Assembly: GCA_963832945.1 (NCBI GenBank) | Contig: CAWHVV010000007.1 | Span: forward strand, 651,432-715,431 | Source of the DNA: JAFEDN01 sp963832945 | Lineage (GTDB): Bacteria; Pseudomonadota; Gammaproteobacteria; Coxiellales; Coxiellaceae | Direction of reading: 5' to 3' | Length of the DNA: 64,000 bases | Shown: positions 8,501-16,579 of the stretch, piece after piece | Layout: each line of letters starts with the position of its first letter | How positions within the stretch are numbered: position 1 is the stretch's first letter | The notes under the pieces: generated by a model | Databases searched by the model: none | What the model saw: the letters and a program-made list of their open reading frames with translations, nothing else | Told to the model about the DNA's origin: nothing | Translations under genes and position numbers: made by a program

Positions 8501-10522
8501 CTAAGTGATTTAAGAAAAAATCTGCATAATCTTTTATCGAATTATAAAATTATTTACGCTCATTTGAAAAGTGATGATGACCTTAAAGGTATTGGATCCA
8601 TTCAGGAAAAGCAAATTGATGACTTAAAAATACCATTTTTCACAAACCCATCAGCCATTTGTCCTGAGCCTTTAGCCTATATGGCGGTTCCAGGCCCCGG
8701 CGAAAAGAGCAAGTTTGCGTTATTCATGAAAAATCGAGTCCCTTTATTTCCTATCAAGTTTTATCAATTGGAAGCATTAAATGTCGGTTCTTTTTATTTT
8801 TATTATACTTATGAGGCTGAAAAAAAACAGCTTACTGTAAACTATGAATATCATTTTTCAACTGGGAAAATAATTAGTTTATGTAAAAAAATTATTTCTG
8901 TTGAAAGCGAATCCTCTATTCTTAGTGCCTGGCGTGAATATGAATACAAACCCGGCGCAGATGAAATAAAATTATCACAGGAACAAGAAATTAAAGTTGA
9001 ACAAATATATAATGAAGCTATAAAACAAGTACGCATGCATATAAACGGGAAAATAGTACAAGCAATGATGTTATTTTCACCCATACAATTAGCTTTTGAA
9101 AATATAGAAGCCAACGTGGGTTTGTTGCATATGTATAGTAAATTTTTATTTGAACCGTATTATCAATATGATCAACCGGCGATATGGAGCATTTTAAATA
9201 TATTATTAACGCCGAAAGTCATTGAAAGCTATTTAATGAATTACAACGGAGACGAAACGCATCCCTATCAATTGTTAAAAAAATCTGATGAATATTATCT
9301 TTGTTTGGCGGAAAGAATGATAGAATCATTGAAAAATAAAACTTTATATGTCGTCAATGATTCATTAAATAATGCCTTACTCTATCTTGATCTAGAAATA
9401 CTGCATCTTTTGCCTGCGGAAAAACATTTACCTTATTTAGAAGCAGTAATGAAAAGTACGCCTGACTCAGCGAAAGCGCTATTATATGATTTATGTGGAA
9501 CATTAAAAATACACCATTCTTTACAAGATAGCCTTTTGGATTACAGCACAGCCATCAGTCTTTATCCGTACAATAATGCTATTTATTGGCATCGAGCCCA
9601 TTGTTTTATGTTATCGAATCAATTTGATCGAGCCATTGCGGATTATAATAAAATTTTAGAAAATTTAAATCAGGATTTATTGCTGCTCCGCAGTAAAAAA
9701 CCAAGTACATCCATAGATATTTTAAAAGAGCATGTATATGTTAATATGGTTGCCATTTTGATTCAGCAAGCTGATGCCTATCTGATGGGAAAATATTATG
9801 CAGCGGCCTTAAATGGCTATAATCAACTCTGTTCTATTTTACCAGACTGGACTGAGTTTAATTATAGACGTGCTTATAGTTATGAATGTCTTGAAGATTG
9901 GAACCAAGCAAAATTATTGTATAAAAAAAATATGACTTCATCCTCAGAAGAGGTTAGTTTAGATGTTAGTGTAGAAGGGATGGCTCGCTGCCATACAAAA
10001 TTAGCAGAAACAAAAGAAGCTTTGAATTGTTATTTAGAGCTTCTCAAAGAATATGATCATGCTGAATTAAAGCAACAATGCGCTATGCTCGCCAATCCCG
10101 ATGATGAACGTATCCATGATTGGTTAAAATCTGTTATCAATGATAAAACCACATCGGCGGATGACTTATTGACTTGCGGTCAGCTGGCTGTCAAAAATAA
10201 AAATTTAATTGTGCTTGCCCAATTAGCTTATAATAAAGCAATTGAACGCGGTGTTTCGACTAAAGAACAACATAATGCCTGTGCTGAAATTAGTTCCAAA
10301 CTGCGAAATAGAGAAAAATATGCCCTTCACAAAAGGGAAGCATCAAAATTAAAATCTTGTCCGGATATTAAGCCGCCACGACAAATCATCCCTTATCAAG
10401 AATCGGTTCCTGTGTATTCCATAAAAAACTATCCTTTACTTAGTTTATTCGGCAAAAGACCAACTGGTATAACCGGTTCATCTCATAGGTCCGAGACATC
10501 AAACATTGCTGAGTTAGTTTAA
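5540..10522 (+). CDS. Giant 1660-aa protein: membrane hairpin, long helices, C-terminal TPR-like repeats
   Basis: AGGAG lies 6 nt before ATG 5540. Residues ~1-450 are of mixed composition, including an RGKPVKGAGDV segment followed by DSRSGSFAP near residue 240, which is reminiscent of the SGHY-P motif seen near the ends of some polymorphic toxins (a weak match). Residues ~570-605 are hydrophobic and end in a run of six Asp, suggesting membrane insertion. A helical coiled-coil stretch (~620-860) is rich in Gln and His, and the C-terminus (~1330-1560) has TPR-like helix pairs (DYSTAISLYPYNNAIYWHRA, then DRAIADYNKILEN). The architecture of a pore-like hairpin plus helical stalk plus interaction repeats would fit an effector or toxin, but no enzymatic motif is recognised. 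It probably pairs with the upstream propeller gene. Confidence 0.6.
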   Translation: MRTVRDNKPVTEAELDNILPYVEAVFSGVKKGVLRTIDDVLHPIDNILYPMSQLVADATIIASGYTLDAIPDYPMVGGVNILQSVIKKDSPLFQDAAKRMRNRINGLEQSWSDFGSASSVARVEKLSELTTTLLAPGFVVKSAKSFINYNRFAQLSPPNFHALEKMSLVLKPVKSLTLQEIRGMKNTELMYVITQKGELIMTDQVYDHWHLARGKPVKGAGDVYIGEHGNIVAVDSRSGSFAPKSEKLGSLVEHVFEKNGFTEVKGRFEDWHKKIYSKPLPGTIIPIPKITHDGLWQPLTGVAFLKELYKPNGIFSNGEHEQKRSQLLLNTDGSAASFSFISTAQASPIEMKTKTLSQSDILSMLGKQSFSDHDFNKITQYIDHTHPHVASSSSIDFHHLMSSVFPTGAESLKNQGHYLLSQVRKADPSMKNATAHDLVRHPVFQNELNLFQYGANLSWNQTQLLALTASQLKGSDLKISERPDMKSVKKTLDSLESTIKTDLSDSKKSQVLQWVDAESKKIAWPEVKTSPAQLDRTSITWAGVNASCLIASDLALLTGNHGVAKKITTLGETAIGFSTGMQLMAVHPVLGLAGIAHSLMRCVISFFDDDDDDGLGEQLGAIQGSIVHGINHVLTQQHEIAQDLSKKIIFAHQAAMNRFDHIDHSLIDIQQTVLHSYRQLSMQQIHISRQIDGLTRQLSETEQNILTGLQKAHQSITQCLQIVGQSMMRNFNALCEQVNVGLGSLDTHIKNVEYRLGMQVANYSFMQKHLSLEILHEQQQTRDILLSSTAQQHQKDREQLEEKHQKKLALKKDWFEKTTSYAERVLGKIPPKKIKLDKLALALEKSLNPPDEKETLKAKTICTEIGWEDQWKKTDPVDVINILRQICYEEGSDFKQNELVKNSFPHFHASLVNLHAYLKVLKQSKSVDSELFEQLQLYVNKLREILYFCHALADPSFIKSIFSRAGKSTEIAGNLLEKMFQQFQNEWLSDLRKNLHNLLSNYKIIYAHLKSDDDLKGIGSIQEKQIDDLKIPFFTNPSAICPEPLAYMAVPGPGEKSKFALFMKNRVPLFPIKFYQLEALNVGSFYFYYTYEAEKKQLTVNYEYHFSTGKIISLCKKIISVESESSILSAWREYEYKPGADEIKLSQEQEIKVEQIYNEAIKQVRMHINGKIVQAMMLFSPIQLAFENIEANVGLLHMYSKFLFEPYYQYDQPAIWSILNILLTPKVIESYLMNYNGDETHPYQLLKKSDEYYLCLAERMIESLKNKTLYVVNDSLNNALLYLDLEILHLLPAEKHLPYLEAVMKSTPDSAKALLYDLCGTLKIHHSLQDSLLDYSTAISLYPYNNAIYWHRAHCFMLSNQFDRAIADYNKILENLNQDLLLLRSKKPSTSIDILKEHVYVNMVAILIQQADAYLMGKYYAAALNGYNQLCSILPDWTEFNYRRAYSYECLEDWNQAKLLYKKNMTSSSEEVSLDVSVEGMARCHTKLAETKEALNCYLELLKEYDHAELKQQCAMLANPDDERIHDWLKSVINDKTTSADDLLTCGQLAVKNKNLIVLAQLAYNKAIERGVSTKEQHNACAEISSKLRNREKYALHKREASKLKSCPDIKPPRQIIPYQESVPVYSIKNYPLLSLFGKRPTGITGSSHRSETSNIAELV

Positions 10523-10703
10523 GGACCAGAAATTAATGTTGATTCAGCCACAGCACAATATGTGTGTTTCCAAATCGTTCATTTTCCCAGCAATGGATAT
10601 TCGAAAAGTCATGTGTATTTCGCAACACAAATGAAACACAACTAATTCGTTCGCATCGTCTTAAATCAATTTCTTGTTAGTCTTCCTTTTTTTCTAATCA
10701 TTT

Positions 10704-11312
10704 TTAAGTGAATGATGGTTCATGTATTAACTCATTCAAATTTTGAGGCAGATAACCCCCGCTTTGCATATCCCAAAGTTTGGCGAAATAACCGTTTTTT
10801 GCACGGAGTTCTTCCAAAGTGCCATCTTCAATAATCGCACCATCTTTGAAAAATAAAATCCGGTCCATTTTTTGCAGAGTTGATAAGCGATGGGCAATGA
10901 CGATGGTAGTCTTATTATTCATGAGTGAATGCAGCCCTTGCTGAATATGATGTTCAGTAGCGGAATCGAGTGACGAAGTAGCCTCATCTAAAATTAAAAT
11001 GGGTGCTGCTTTTAAAATGGCGCGTGCAATAGCAATTCGTTGACGTTGGCCACCCGATAATTTAACGCCGCGTTCACCAACCAGCGCCTGATAATTTTCC
11101 GGGAGTTGTTGAATAAATTCATCACAATGTGCCTTCTCTGCAGCGGCGATCACTTCCGTGTCCGTTGCATCCGGTCGGCCATAACGAATATTTTCCATAA
11201 TAGTCCGATGAAATAATTCCGGCTCTTGAGGAATCATCGCAATTTGTTGACGTAAGCTGCGTTGAGTAACGGTTTTAATATCCTGGTTATCAATGAGTAT
11301 GCTGCCGAACTC
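10704..11312 (-). pseudogene. ABC exporter ATP-binding domain, 5' part lost
   Basis: The fragment contains the Q-loop region (MIPQEPELFHRT), the signature LSGGQRQRIAIARA, Walker B with catalytic Glu (ILILDEATSSLD) and the H-loop (IAHRLST), so it is the C-terminal part of an MsbA/ABCB-type exporter nucleotide-binding domain. The frame extends upstream of the first Met to 11312 (GSILIDNQDIKTVTQRSL), where it meets an in-frame stop and the tRNA-Lys scar. The transmembrane domain and Walker A are missing, so it cannot hydrolyse ATP. The break coincides with the scar, which suggests integration or deletion cut the gene. Confidence 0.85.
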
Positions 11313-11371
11313 TTAATCAGCGGGTCGCTGGTTCGATCCCAGCACGGCCCACCAATAAAATAAAATACTTA
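11313..11371 (+). repeat. tRNA-Lys 3'-half scar (attachment-site repeat, right)
   Basis: The sequence is the same as 2871-2929, here with an intact CCA end (GGCCCACCA) and preceded by CT, so the CTT anticodon of tRNA-Lys can be read at its left edge. There is no 5' half. It abuts the truncated ABC gene on the left and is 75 bp from the IS21 copy-B terminus on the right. Confidence 0.65.
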
Positions 11372-11567
11372 AAAGATATCTCCAAAATCCTGAAAATTCC
11401 ATGTAGAAGCAATGTAGAAGGATTATGTCACACTTTTGGAGCCGTTGTAAGTGTTAACGGCTGAGAAAAAGCGCGTAAAAATGGCGAAGCGAGGAGCTGT
11501 TAATTTTGAATGAATGACCGGCCCCAGAAAGGAATTTTTTCTGAGGGCTACTCAATTCAGTAGAAAA

Positions 11568-12350
11568 TTAATGGTGGGCGCTGGAAGATGTTTTCTTGTG
11601 TTGTGCGCGAGTTGCTTTCTGTCGAGAAGATTTTTCTCTAGATTCCTTCACCCGATAAGATTCGGCATCTATGTGAATAATTTCAGAATGGTGAACAAGC
11701 CGGTCGATGAGAGAAACCACACAAGCGGCATTAGGAAAGATCTCCGCCCATTCAGAAAAAGCCTTGTTAGTGGTTACCAACGTAGATTTTTTCTCATATC
11801 GTCGAGAAATAATTTCAAATAATAAATCGGCATGGCGGTTAGAATAAGAGAGATACCCCACTTCATCGATACAAAGTAAAGCAGGTTTAGAATAATGCTG
11901 GATACGACGATGAAGGGCCCGATCTCCATCCTGGGCGGACAGATCGTTAAGCATCTGCCCGGCGGTGGTGAATAAAGCGGTCTGTCCCTTTAAAACAGCT
12001 TGATAAGCGATATTAGAAGCGATGGTGGATTTACCGACGCCATTGGGTCCACAAAAAATGACATTAGTCGCCGCAGCCAGGAACTCCAAACTCAGAAGTT
12101 CTTCAATCGCTTGTCGATCACATTGTTTAGGCCAACTCCAGTCAAATTGAGCCAGGGGTTTAAAGCGGCCAATGTGAGCAGAAGCCAGGCGCCGTTTCAG
12201 GCCACGATCAGTCCGTTGAGTTTCTTCCCAATGAAGTAAATCAGCTAGCCAGGGAGCCTCTTTGACTTCTTCCCAGTGGGTTAATAATCCGTAAAGTTTT
12301 AATGCCTGAGCGCGTTGATATAAATGAGCGTAATGATTAGGATGATTCAT
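11568..12350 (-). CDS. istB: IstB, AAA+ ATPase transposition helper
   Basis: A 260-residue ATPase with Walker A GPNGVGKST around residue 100 and Walker B LLCIDEVGYL around residue 160, typical of IstB/DnaC-like helper ATPases that assemble on target DNA and stimulate IstA. The start overlaps the end of istA by 14 bp, as usual for the pair. It is full length for the family and appears intact, but its partner istA is interrupted, so this copy can act only on another IS21 such as copy A. The last ~25 residues are Lys/Arg/Ser-rich. Confidence 0.9.
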   Translation of the reverse strand: MNHPNHYAHLYQRAQALKLYGLLTHWEEVKEAPWLADLLHWEETQRTDRGLKRRLASAHIGRFKPLAQFDWSWPKQCDRQAIEELLSLEFLAAATNVIFCGPNGVGKSTIASNIAYQAVLKGQTALFTTAGQMLNDLSAQDGDRALHRRIQHYSKPALLCIDEVGYLSYSNRHADLLFEIISRRYEKKSTLVTTNKAFSEWAEIFPNAACVVSLIDRLVHHSEIIHIDAESYRVKESREKSSRQKATRAQHKKTSSSAHH

Positions 12351-13572
12351 GGTTGATGTTCTCCGTTTTGTTCTCTATAGGGTTTGGTGTTGAAGGGTTT
12401 GTGGCGTGTTCGTTGGCTAATTGATCATAAATAGCGAGGGAATGGGGTTGGACCACCATTTTTTGAACCCGCTCATCCTGAGGCAGTTCGACTGGAATGG
12501 GTGGTGGTTGTCGACTGAGTTTTCGGCGCTTTTCCAGGATTAAACGCACGGTATTCGGATGAGGTGAATGGCAAGCCAAAGCTTGTGAAACGGCGATATT
12601 GAGTTCCTGAGCGCCGTAGCAATCCAGGCAAATTAATAAATCATTGACGATCCTTCGCAAAGCATAATGATGATGAGCGGCCTGGATCAGGAAGGCTGAG
12701 CATGCCGGGGCGGATTGGATTAACCGATCCTGGCCGCGATTGAGGCGAGCTTTTGCTTTTTGTTGGGCTAAGGCTTCAATATGCTGGGCGTCTTCAATTT
12801 GGCGGCCTTTATCATAACAGCGAGCATGTTGGGCAATGATATTGGCCACTCCGTCGATAATGGTCACGGTTTCCGGTTCAGCCACCACGGTGAGCAGGCG
12901 CCTCACGGCGGTATGTGGTACGGAATAATCGTTGAGATCAAAGCGAATATAAGGTGTTTTACCGACTCTGACCTCGACCCGCTCAGCGGTAGGATAGGGA
13001 TGATCGGGTAATTGAAACAGAAGGGGTTTCTCCTGTTCAAAGACAGCCCGAACGGATTTTGAAAATTCTTCGGGACAAGGCCGATTGGCGGCCTGGGTAT
13101 CAGTCCAGTACTGTGCCTGATGATTTAAATCTTCTACGGTTTTCCAAATTCTGGCAGGGAAAAAATTATCGCGCACATAACGGATAGCGCGCTCAACCCG
13201 ACCTTTTTCATTACCCCGGGCAACAGCGACTGGCCGGGGTTCAAAGCGATAATGCGCTGAAAAATCTAATAAAGTGGGATTAAAGCGAATGGCGTCTCCC
13301 TGGCGTTCCAGCACGGCGCTTTTCAAATTGTCATAGAGCAACACTTTGGGCACACCGCCAAAGGACTGGAAAGCCGCTTCATGTCCCCGTAAAAAGTTAC
13401 TCATGCGGGCGTCGAGATAAAATCGCAGAAAAATTTTTCTCGAATAACTCAAGACCATCACAAAAGCCATTAAGGACCGTTTGGCTTTGCCGATGGTGAT
13501 GGAACCAAAATGAGCCCAGTCGACTTGAGCCTGTTCACCGGGTAAGGTGCGTAAACGCAGATAGGCTTCGGG
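12337..13572 (-). pseudogene. istA: IstA transposase, catalytic and C-terminal part (split)
   Basis: Contains the RNase H-like DDE core: Asp in AQVDWAHFGS, Asp in VLLYDNLKSA and Glu in KGRVERAIRYV. The frame runs on into the inner IS up to 13629, which supplies a spurious Met start. True IstA sequence begins at the PEAYLRLRTLPGEQ region at 13572. Joined to 15356-15685 and minus one copy of the 9-bp duplication, the ancestral gene is 1557 bp (518 residues), in frame throughout. As it stands, no functional IstA can be made from this copy. Confidence 0.85.
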
Positions 13573-13749
13573 TGGCCTGGTGAAAATCACCCATGAATTG
13601 CCCGATAACCTACAGAAAAATTGGTTCAAATTTTATTCTTTAAAAATTCGATCCTATCTCAATAAAATTTGTTGTTCCGTTTTTTCTTATTTTAAATTAG
13701 TATCTTTTGCATTACTATGTATTGGGTAATTCAAAAGGAATATTTAATT

Positions 13750-13995
13750 ATGGAAAATTTTAAAAGCCCGGTTAAAAAGCTCACTGTGTTTTTTAAACAT
13801 AGCCGGGATAAATGGAAAGAAAAATGTAAACAAGCCATGCTGGATATTCGAAGCCAGAAGAAACGCATTGAATTTTTGGAAACAAGTAAAGCAGAATTAA
13901 AGTCTCGATTAAAGGAATTAAAAGCACAAAATAAGCAATTACAAGATGATATTAAAAAATCTGAAGCTGGTAAAAAAAAATTACTGAAAAATTAG
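13750..13995 (+). CDS. Insertion sequence OrfA, basic coiled-coil protein
   Basis: An 81-residue Lys-rich protein starting at ATG 13750, chosen because AAAGGAA lies ~10 nt upstream; the in-frame ATG 13717 has no ribosome site. Residues ~30-75 form a heptad-like coiled coil (IEFLETSKAELKSRLKELKA). Small basic orfA products often give DNA binding or multimerisation to frameshifted transposases. Reading stops 13 nt after an A9 run. Confidence 0.7.
   Translation: MENFKSPVKKLTVFFKHSRDKWKEKCKQAMLDIRSQKKRIEFLETSKAELKSRLKELKAQNKQLQDDIKKSEAGKKKLLKN
13972..13980 (+). promoter_or_regulatory. A9 slippery tract, candidate -1 frameshift site
   Basis: GGT followed by nine A codes Gly-Lys-Lys-Lys in orfA. 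The orfB frame opens exactly here (its last stop is TAA 13971-13973) and after a -1 slip reads ITEKLDSATAF on to the orfB ATG with no stop. This fits programmed -1 ribosomal frameshifting or transcriptional slippage, as in IS1 and IS3 families. Confidence 0.6.
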
Positions 13996-14036
13996 ACAGC
14001 GCGACAGCATTCATTGAAAATGAAAGCAACAGAAAG

Positions 14037-15341
14037 ATGACGGCATTAGTAAACAGTCGGAATAATTTATTTTACCATCATTATTCTGCGATACAAATCT
14101 TTTATTTTATATCTCTTGTGATGACAGCGATTGGACTTCGCGCAAGCTGTCGTGCCATTGAAATTAGCGCCCGTATTTTTGGCGTAGACATGTCAATACC
14201 CTCCTGGTATTCAGGTCGTCTGTGGTTGATGCGATTAGGTTATTACAAATTGAATAGGGCAAAAATAAAAGCGGATGATTGGATATGGATCATTGATCAT
14301 TCAGTGCAAATTGGAGAAGAAAAATGCCTGGTCATATTAGGTATTCGTTTATCCGATTTACCTATTGGTAGATCTTTGAGATACGAGGATGTTGAACCAA
14401 TCGAGCTTATTCCGGTGACGAAATCTAATGGCGAAAAGGTATATGAGCAATTAAATGCAACCGCTAAAAAAACAGGTATCCCAGCGGAAATTGTTGCAGA
14501 TAAAGGCACTGACATAAAATCCGGAATTGATCGTTTTTGTGCTGAGCATCAAAACACGCGTTATATTTACGACATAAAGCACGCACTGGCTACTTTATTA
14601 AAAAATATATTAGAACATTGTGAAGTATGGAAAGCGTTTATTAAACTATGCCAGTCGACAAAAAATCATCTTCAGCAAACAGAGTTAGCCTACTTATCTC
14701 CACCAAACCAAAAATCAAAATCACGATATATGAATATTGAAACATTGATAAATTGGAGTAGTCATATAATTCTTCTGTTAGAAAATAAAAATACATCGAA
14801 AAAAATACGTGAGAAATTTGTCTGGGTGAATGAATATAGATTTGCAATAAGCAGATGGAGAAATATGATGTGTGCTGTTTCGTGCACAGAAAATTTCGTT
14901 AGAAATAATGGTTTATATACAAATGCTCATCTTGACTTGCAAAGAGTACTGGAAGAATTAAAACTTTCAGATCATGCAGATATATTTAATCAGAAAATGA
15001 TCGCGCTTGTTGAAAAAGAATCATCTTATGCAAAACCAAAAGAACGTTTGTTAGGTAGCAGTGAAATTATTGAATCATTATTTGGGAAGCAGAAAAATAT
15101 TGAAAAACAACAGGCAAAAAATGGTTTTACTGGATTGTTATTATCTCTGGCAGCTTGCGTCTCAAAAACAACAATAGATGTGATTAAAAATGCAATGGAA
15201 TCAGTAAAAACAAAAACTATAATTGAATGGCATAAAAAAAATATTGGAAAATCAGTTCAGGCGAAAAGAATTTCAGCGTTTCGTTTTCCAAAAATATTGG
15301 AACAAAAAGCGTACCAAGAATTATTTGTTTCTACTGGATGA
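14037..15341 (+). CDS. DDE transposase (OrfB), unassigned IS family
   Basis: 434 residues from the first ATG, but the frame is open from 13974 and the product is probably made as an OrfA-OrfB fusion. Candidate catalytic residues lie in an RNase H-like spacing: Asp in WIWIIDHSVQIG, Asp in EIVADKGTDIK and Glu in GSSEIIESLFGKQK. The C-terminus is helical and basic. It spans almost the whole element between perfect inverted ends, which supports a transposase role even though I cannot name the family. Intact. Confidence 0.75.
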   Translation: MTALVNSRNNLFYHHYSAIQIFYFISLVMTAIGLRASCRAIEISARIFGVDMSIPSWYSGRLWLMRLGYYKLNRAKIKADDWIWIIDHSVQIGEEKCLVILGIRLSDLPIGRSLRYEDVEPIELIPVTKSNGEKVYEQLNATAKKTGIPAEIVADKGTDIKSGIDRFCAEHQNTRYIYDIKHALATLLKNILEHCEVWKAFIKLCQSTKNHLQQTELAYLSPPNQKSKSRYMNIETLINWSSHIILLLENKNTSKKIREKFVWVNEYRFAISRWRNMMCAVSCTENFVRNNGLYTNAHLDLQRVLEELKLSDHADIFNQKMIALVEKESSYAKPKERLLGSSEIIESLFGKQKNIEKQQAKNGFTGLLLSLAACVSKTTIDVIKNAMESVKTKTIIEWHKKNIGKSVQAKRISAFRFPKILEQKAYQELFVSTG

Positions 15342-15355
15342 TTTTCACCAGGCCA

Positions 15356-15685
15356 GGCTTCGGGCATTGGTTGTGGCCGATGTAACGCGATCTGATGCCT
15401 AAAGTGGTCTGGCCCACCGGTGTAGCCGCGTTCACAGGCCATTGAATACAGACGGCTGGCGGTGAGGTTGGGGAATCGCCCTAAAGTCTCCATGACCCAG
15501 GGTAAAAAAGGGTCGAGAATGGATTTTTTAGGGACGATCACGGATTTAGAAATACCTGCCTGAGCCAGTACACGCCTGACTGTGCTGTGGTGGATGGAAA
15601 ATTGTCGGGCAATCGTGCCGATGGGCCATTGCTCGACATGATAGAAACGCAAGATTTTAGCTTCCAGGTCATCAGAAATAGTCAT
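15356..15685 (-). pseudogene. istA: IstA transposase, N-terminal part (split)
   Basis: Same sequence as the istA start at the left end of the window: helix-turn-helix followed by the PQPMPEA segment, where the inner IS cuts the gene. The reading frame runs on into the IS for a few residues before a stop. It may still make a DNA-binding fragment without catalytic domain, which could act as a repressor of transposition; that is speculation. Confidence 0.85.
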
Positions 15686-15702
15686 TCAAGTGCTCCAAAG
15701 GT

Positions 15703-16066
15703 TTAAAGGGAAGTACACCCAGGAGGTCCTTGTGGTTGTGCTGACGCACGCACCTGGGAAAAACGGCGTAAAAAACCGGGGCGAAGGAATCTCCAGCCGG
15801 AATTCCCGCAAAAATGACAGGAAGTCTCGGAGTTTTTGGCTTCAGGGACTCGCCGCCGGGTTTTTTTAACCTTGAGGATCACTAGATCATGAATGGGCGT
15901 TTCCTGGGAACGGTGATGCGTTACTTTTTGTGATTGACGCTGTCTTTGGCGTTGCCGATAACGTTGTTGTCGCAGGGCTTGCCTGAGCTTACCCTGCCGG
16001 GTTTGCCGGTAACGTTGAGCGGCGGCGGCAACGGGAGCAATGATATAAGCGTGCGGAATTTTCCAT
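15703..16066 (-). pseudogene. IS21 zinc-ribbon accessory gene, 92-bp deletion
   Basis: Counterpart of the intact gene at 399-854. Relative to that copy 92 bp are missing between two CGGCGG direct repeats (16018-16027 region), which removes the cysteine pairs after CSRCRR and shifts the frame. Deletion between short direct repeats is the simple explanation. The rest of the copy is nearly identical. Confidence 0.8.
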
Positions 16067-16579
16067 CAGACATCCAGCGCTGACGAAAAATAAATGGGTT
16101 AGCTGTGCGATGGGATCGAAAAATGCGGTATAATAAACCCGGGTCGCGGCAGTCGAGGGGGTGACAGTGATTGGGGTTCTAAATCAACAACTTTCACCAG
16201 ATAGCGTCAGCAGCGACCTTATTATCGCTCTTATTTCCATCCGTAAACTGTTTTTTATCAGAAAATTTCTTCTTTGCTTTCATCAAAAAGTCGAGTTCCC
16301 CTGAAAGTGAGTCCTCTTCCCGTGCTGTGTTCCGCGGCAGCCGTGGATAGCCGTGGACAACGTCCTTGTTGCCCACTGGCTACCCACCGCTGCTTCGCGA
16401 CTCAACGCTCCGCCGTGGATAACTCGCTATCCTTCGCCTTCCAGGCGAAGGACTTAACGCGAGTTACCCACCGCTTCGCTTTAAAAAAAGTTTTTGATAA
16501 AAAATACTGAAATGATATTTTAGATTAATTGGTACGATTAATACTCCTTCGCCAGATTTACGCGGTTTTTAGCCGCCAT

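Larger units (their letters stand above)
2871..11371. mobile_element. Putative genomic island between tRNA-Lys half repeats
   Basis: An 8.4-kb segment is bracketed by 59-bp direct repeats of the tRNA-Lys 3' half. It carries two large co-directional genes of unknown function and a truncated ABC transporter lying against the right repeat. No integrase is inside it, so if it moved it was mobilised in trans or has lost its recombinase. The interpretation rests on the repeats alone: the two scars could also derive from independent integration events. Confidence 0.4.
13573..15355 (+). mobile_element. 1783-bp insertion sequence, two ORFs, inside istA
   Basis: Ends are exact inverted repeats: TGGCCTGGTGAAAATCA at 13573 and its complement ending at 15355. 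The target duplication is 9 bp, GGCTTCGGG, at 13564-13572 and 15356-15364. The empty site is seen intact in IS21 copy A at the left end of the window. Contents are a short coiled-coil orfA and a DDE-type orfB in the -1 frame, linked at an A9 tract. The family is not recognised with certainty. Ends and ORFs are undamaged, so this may be a recent, still mobile insertion. Confidence 0.9.
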
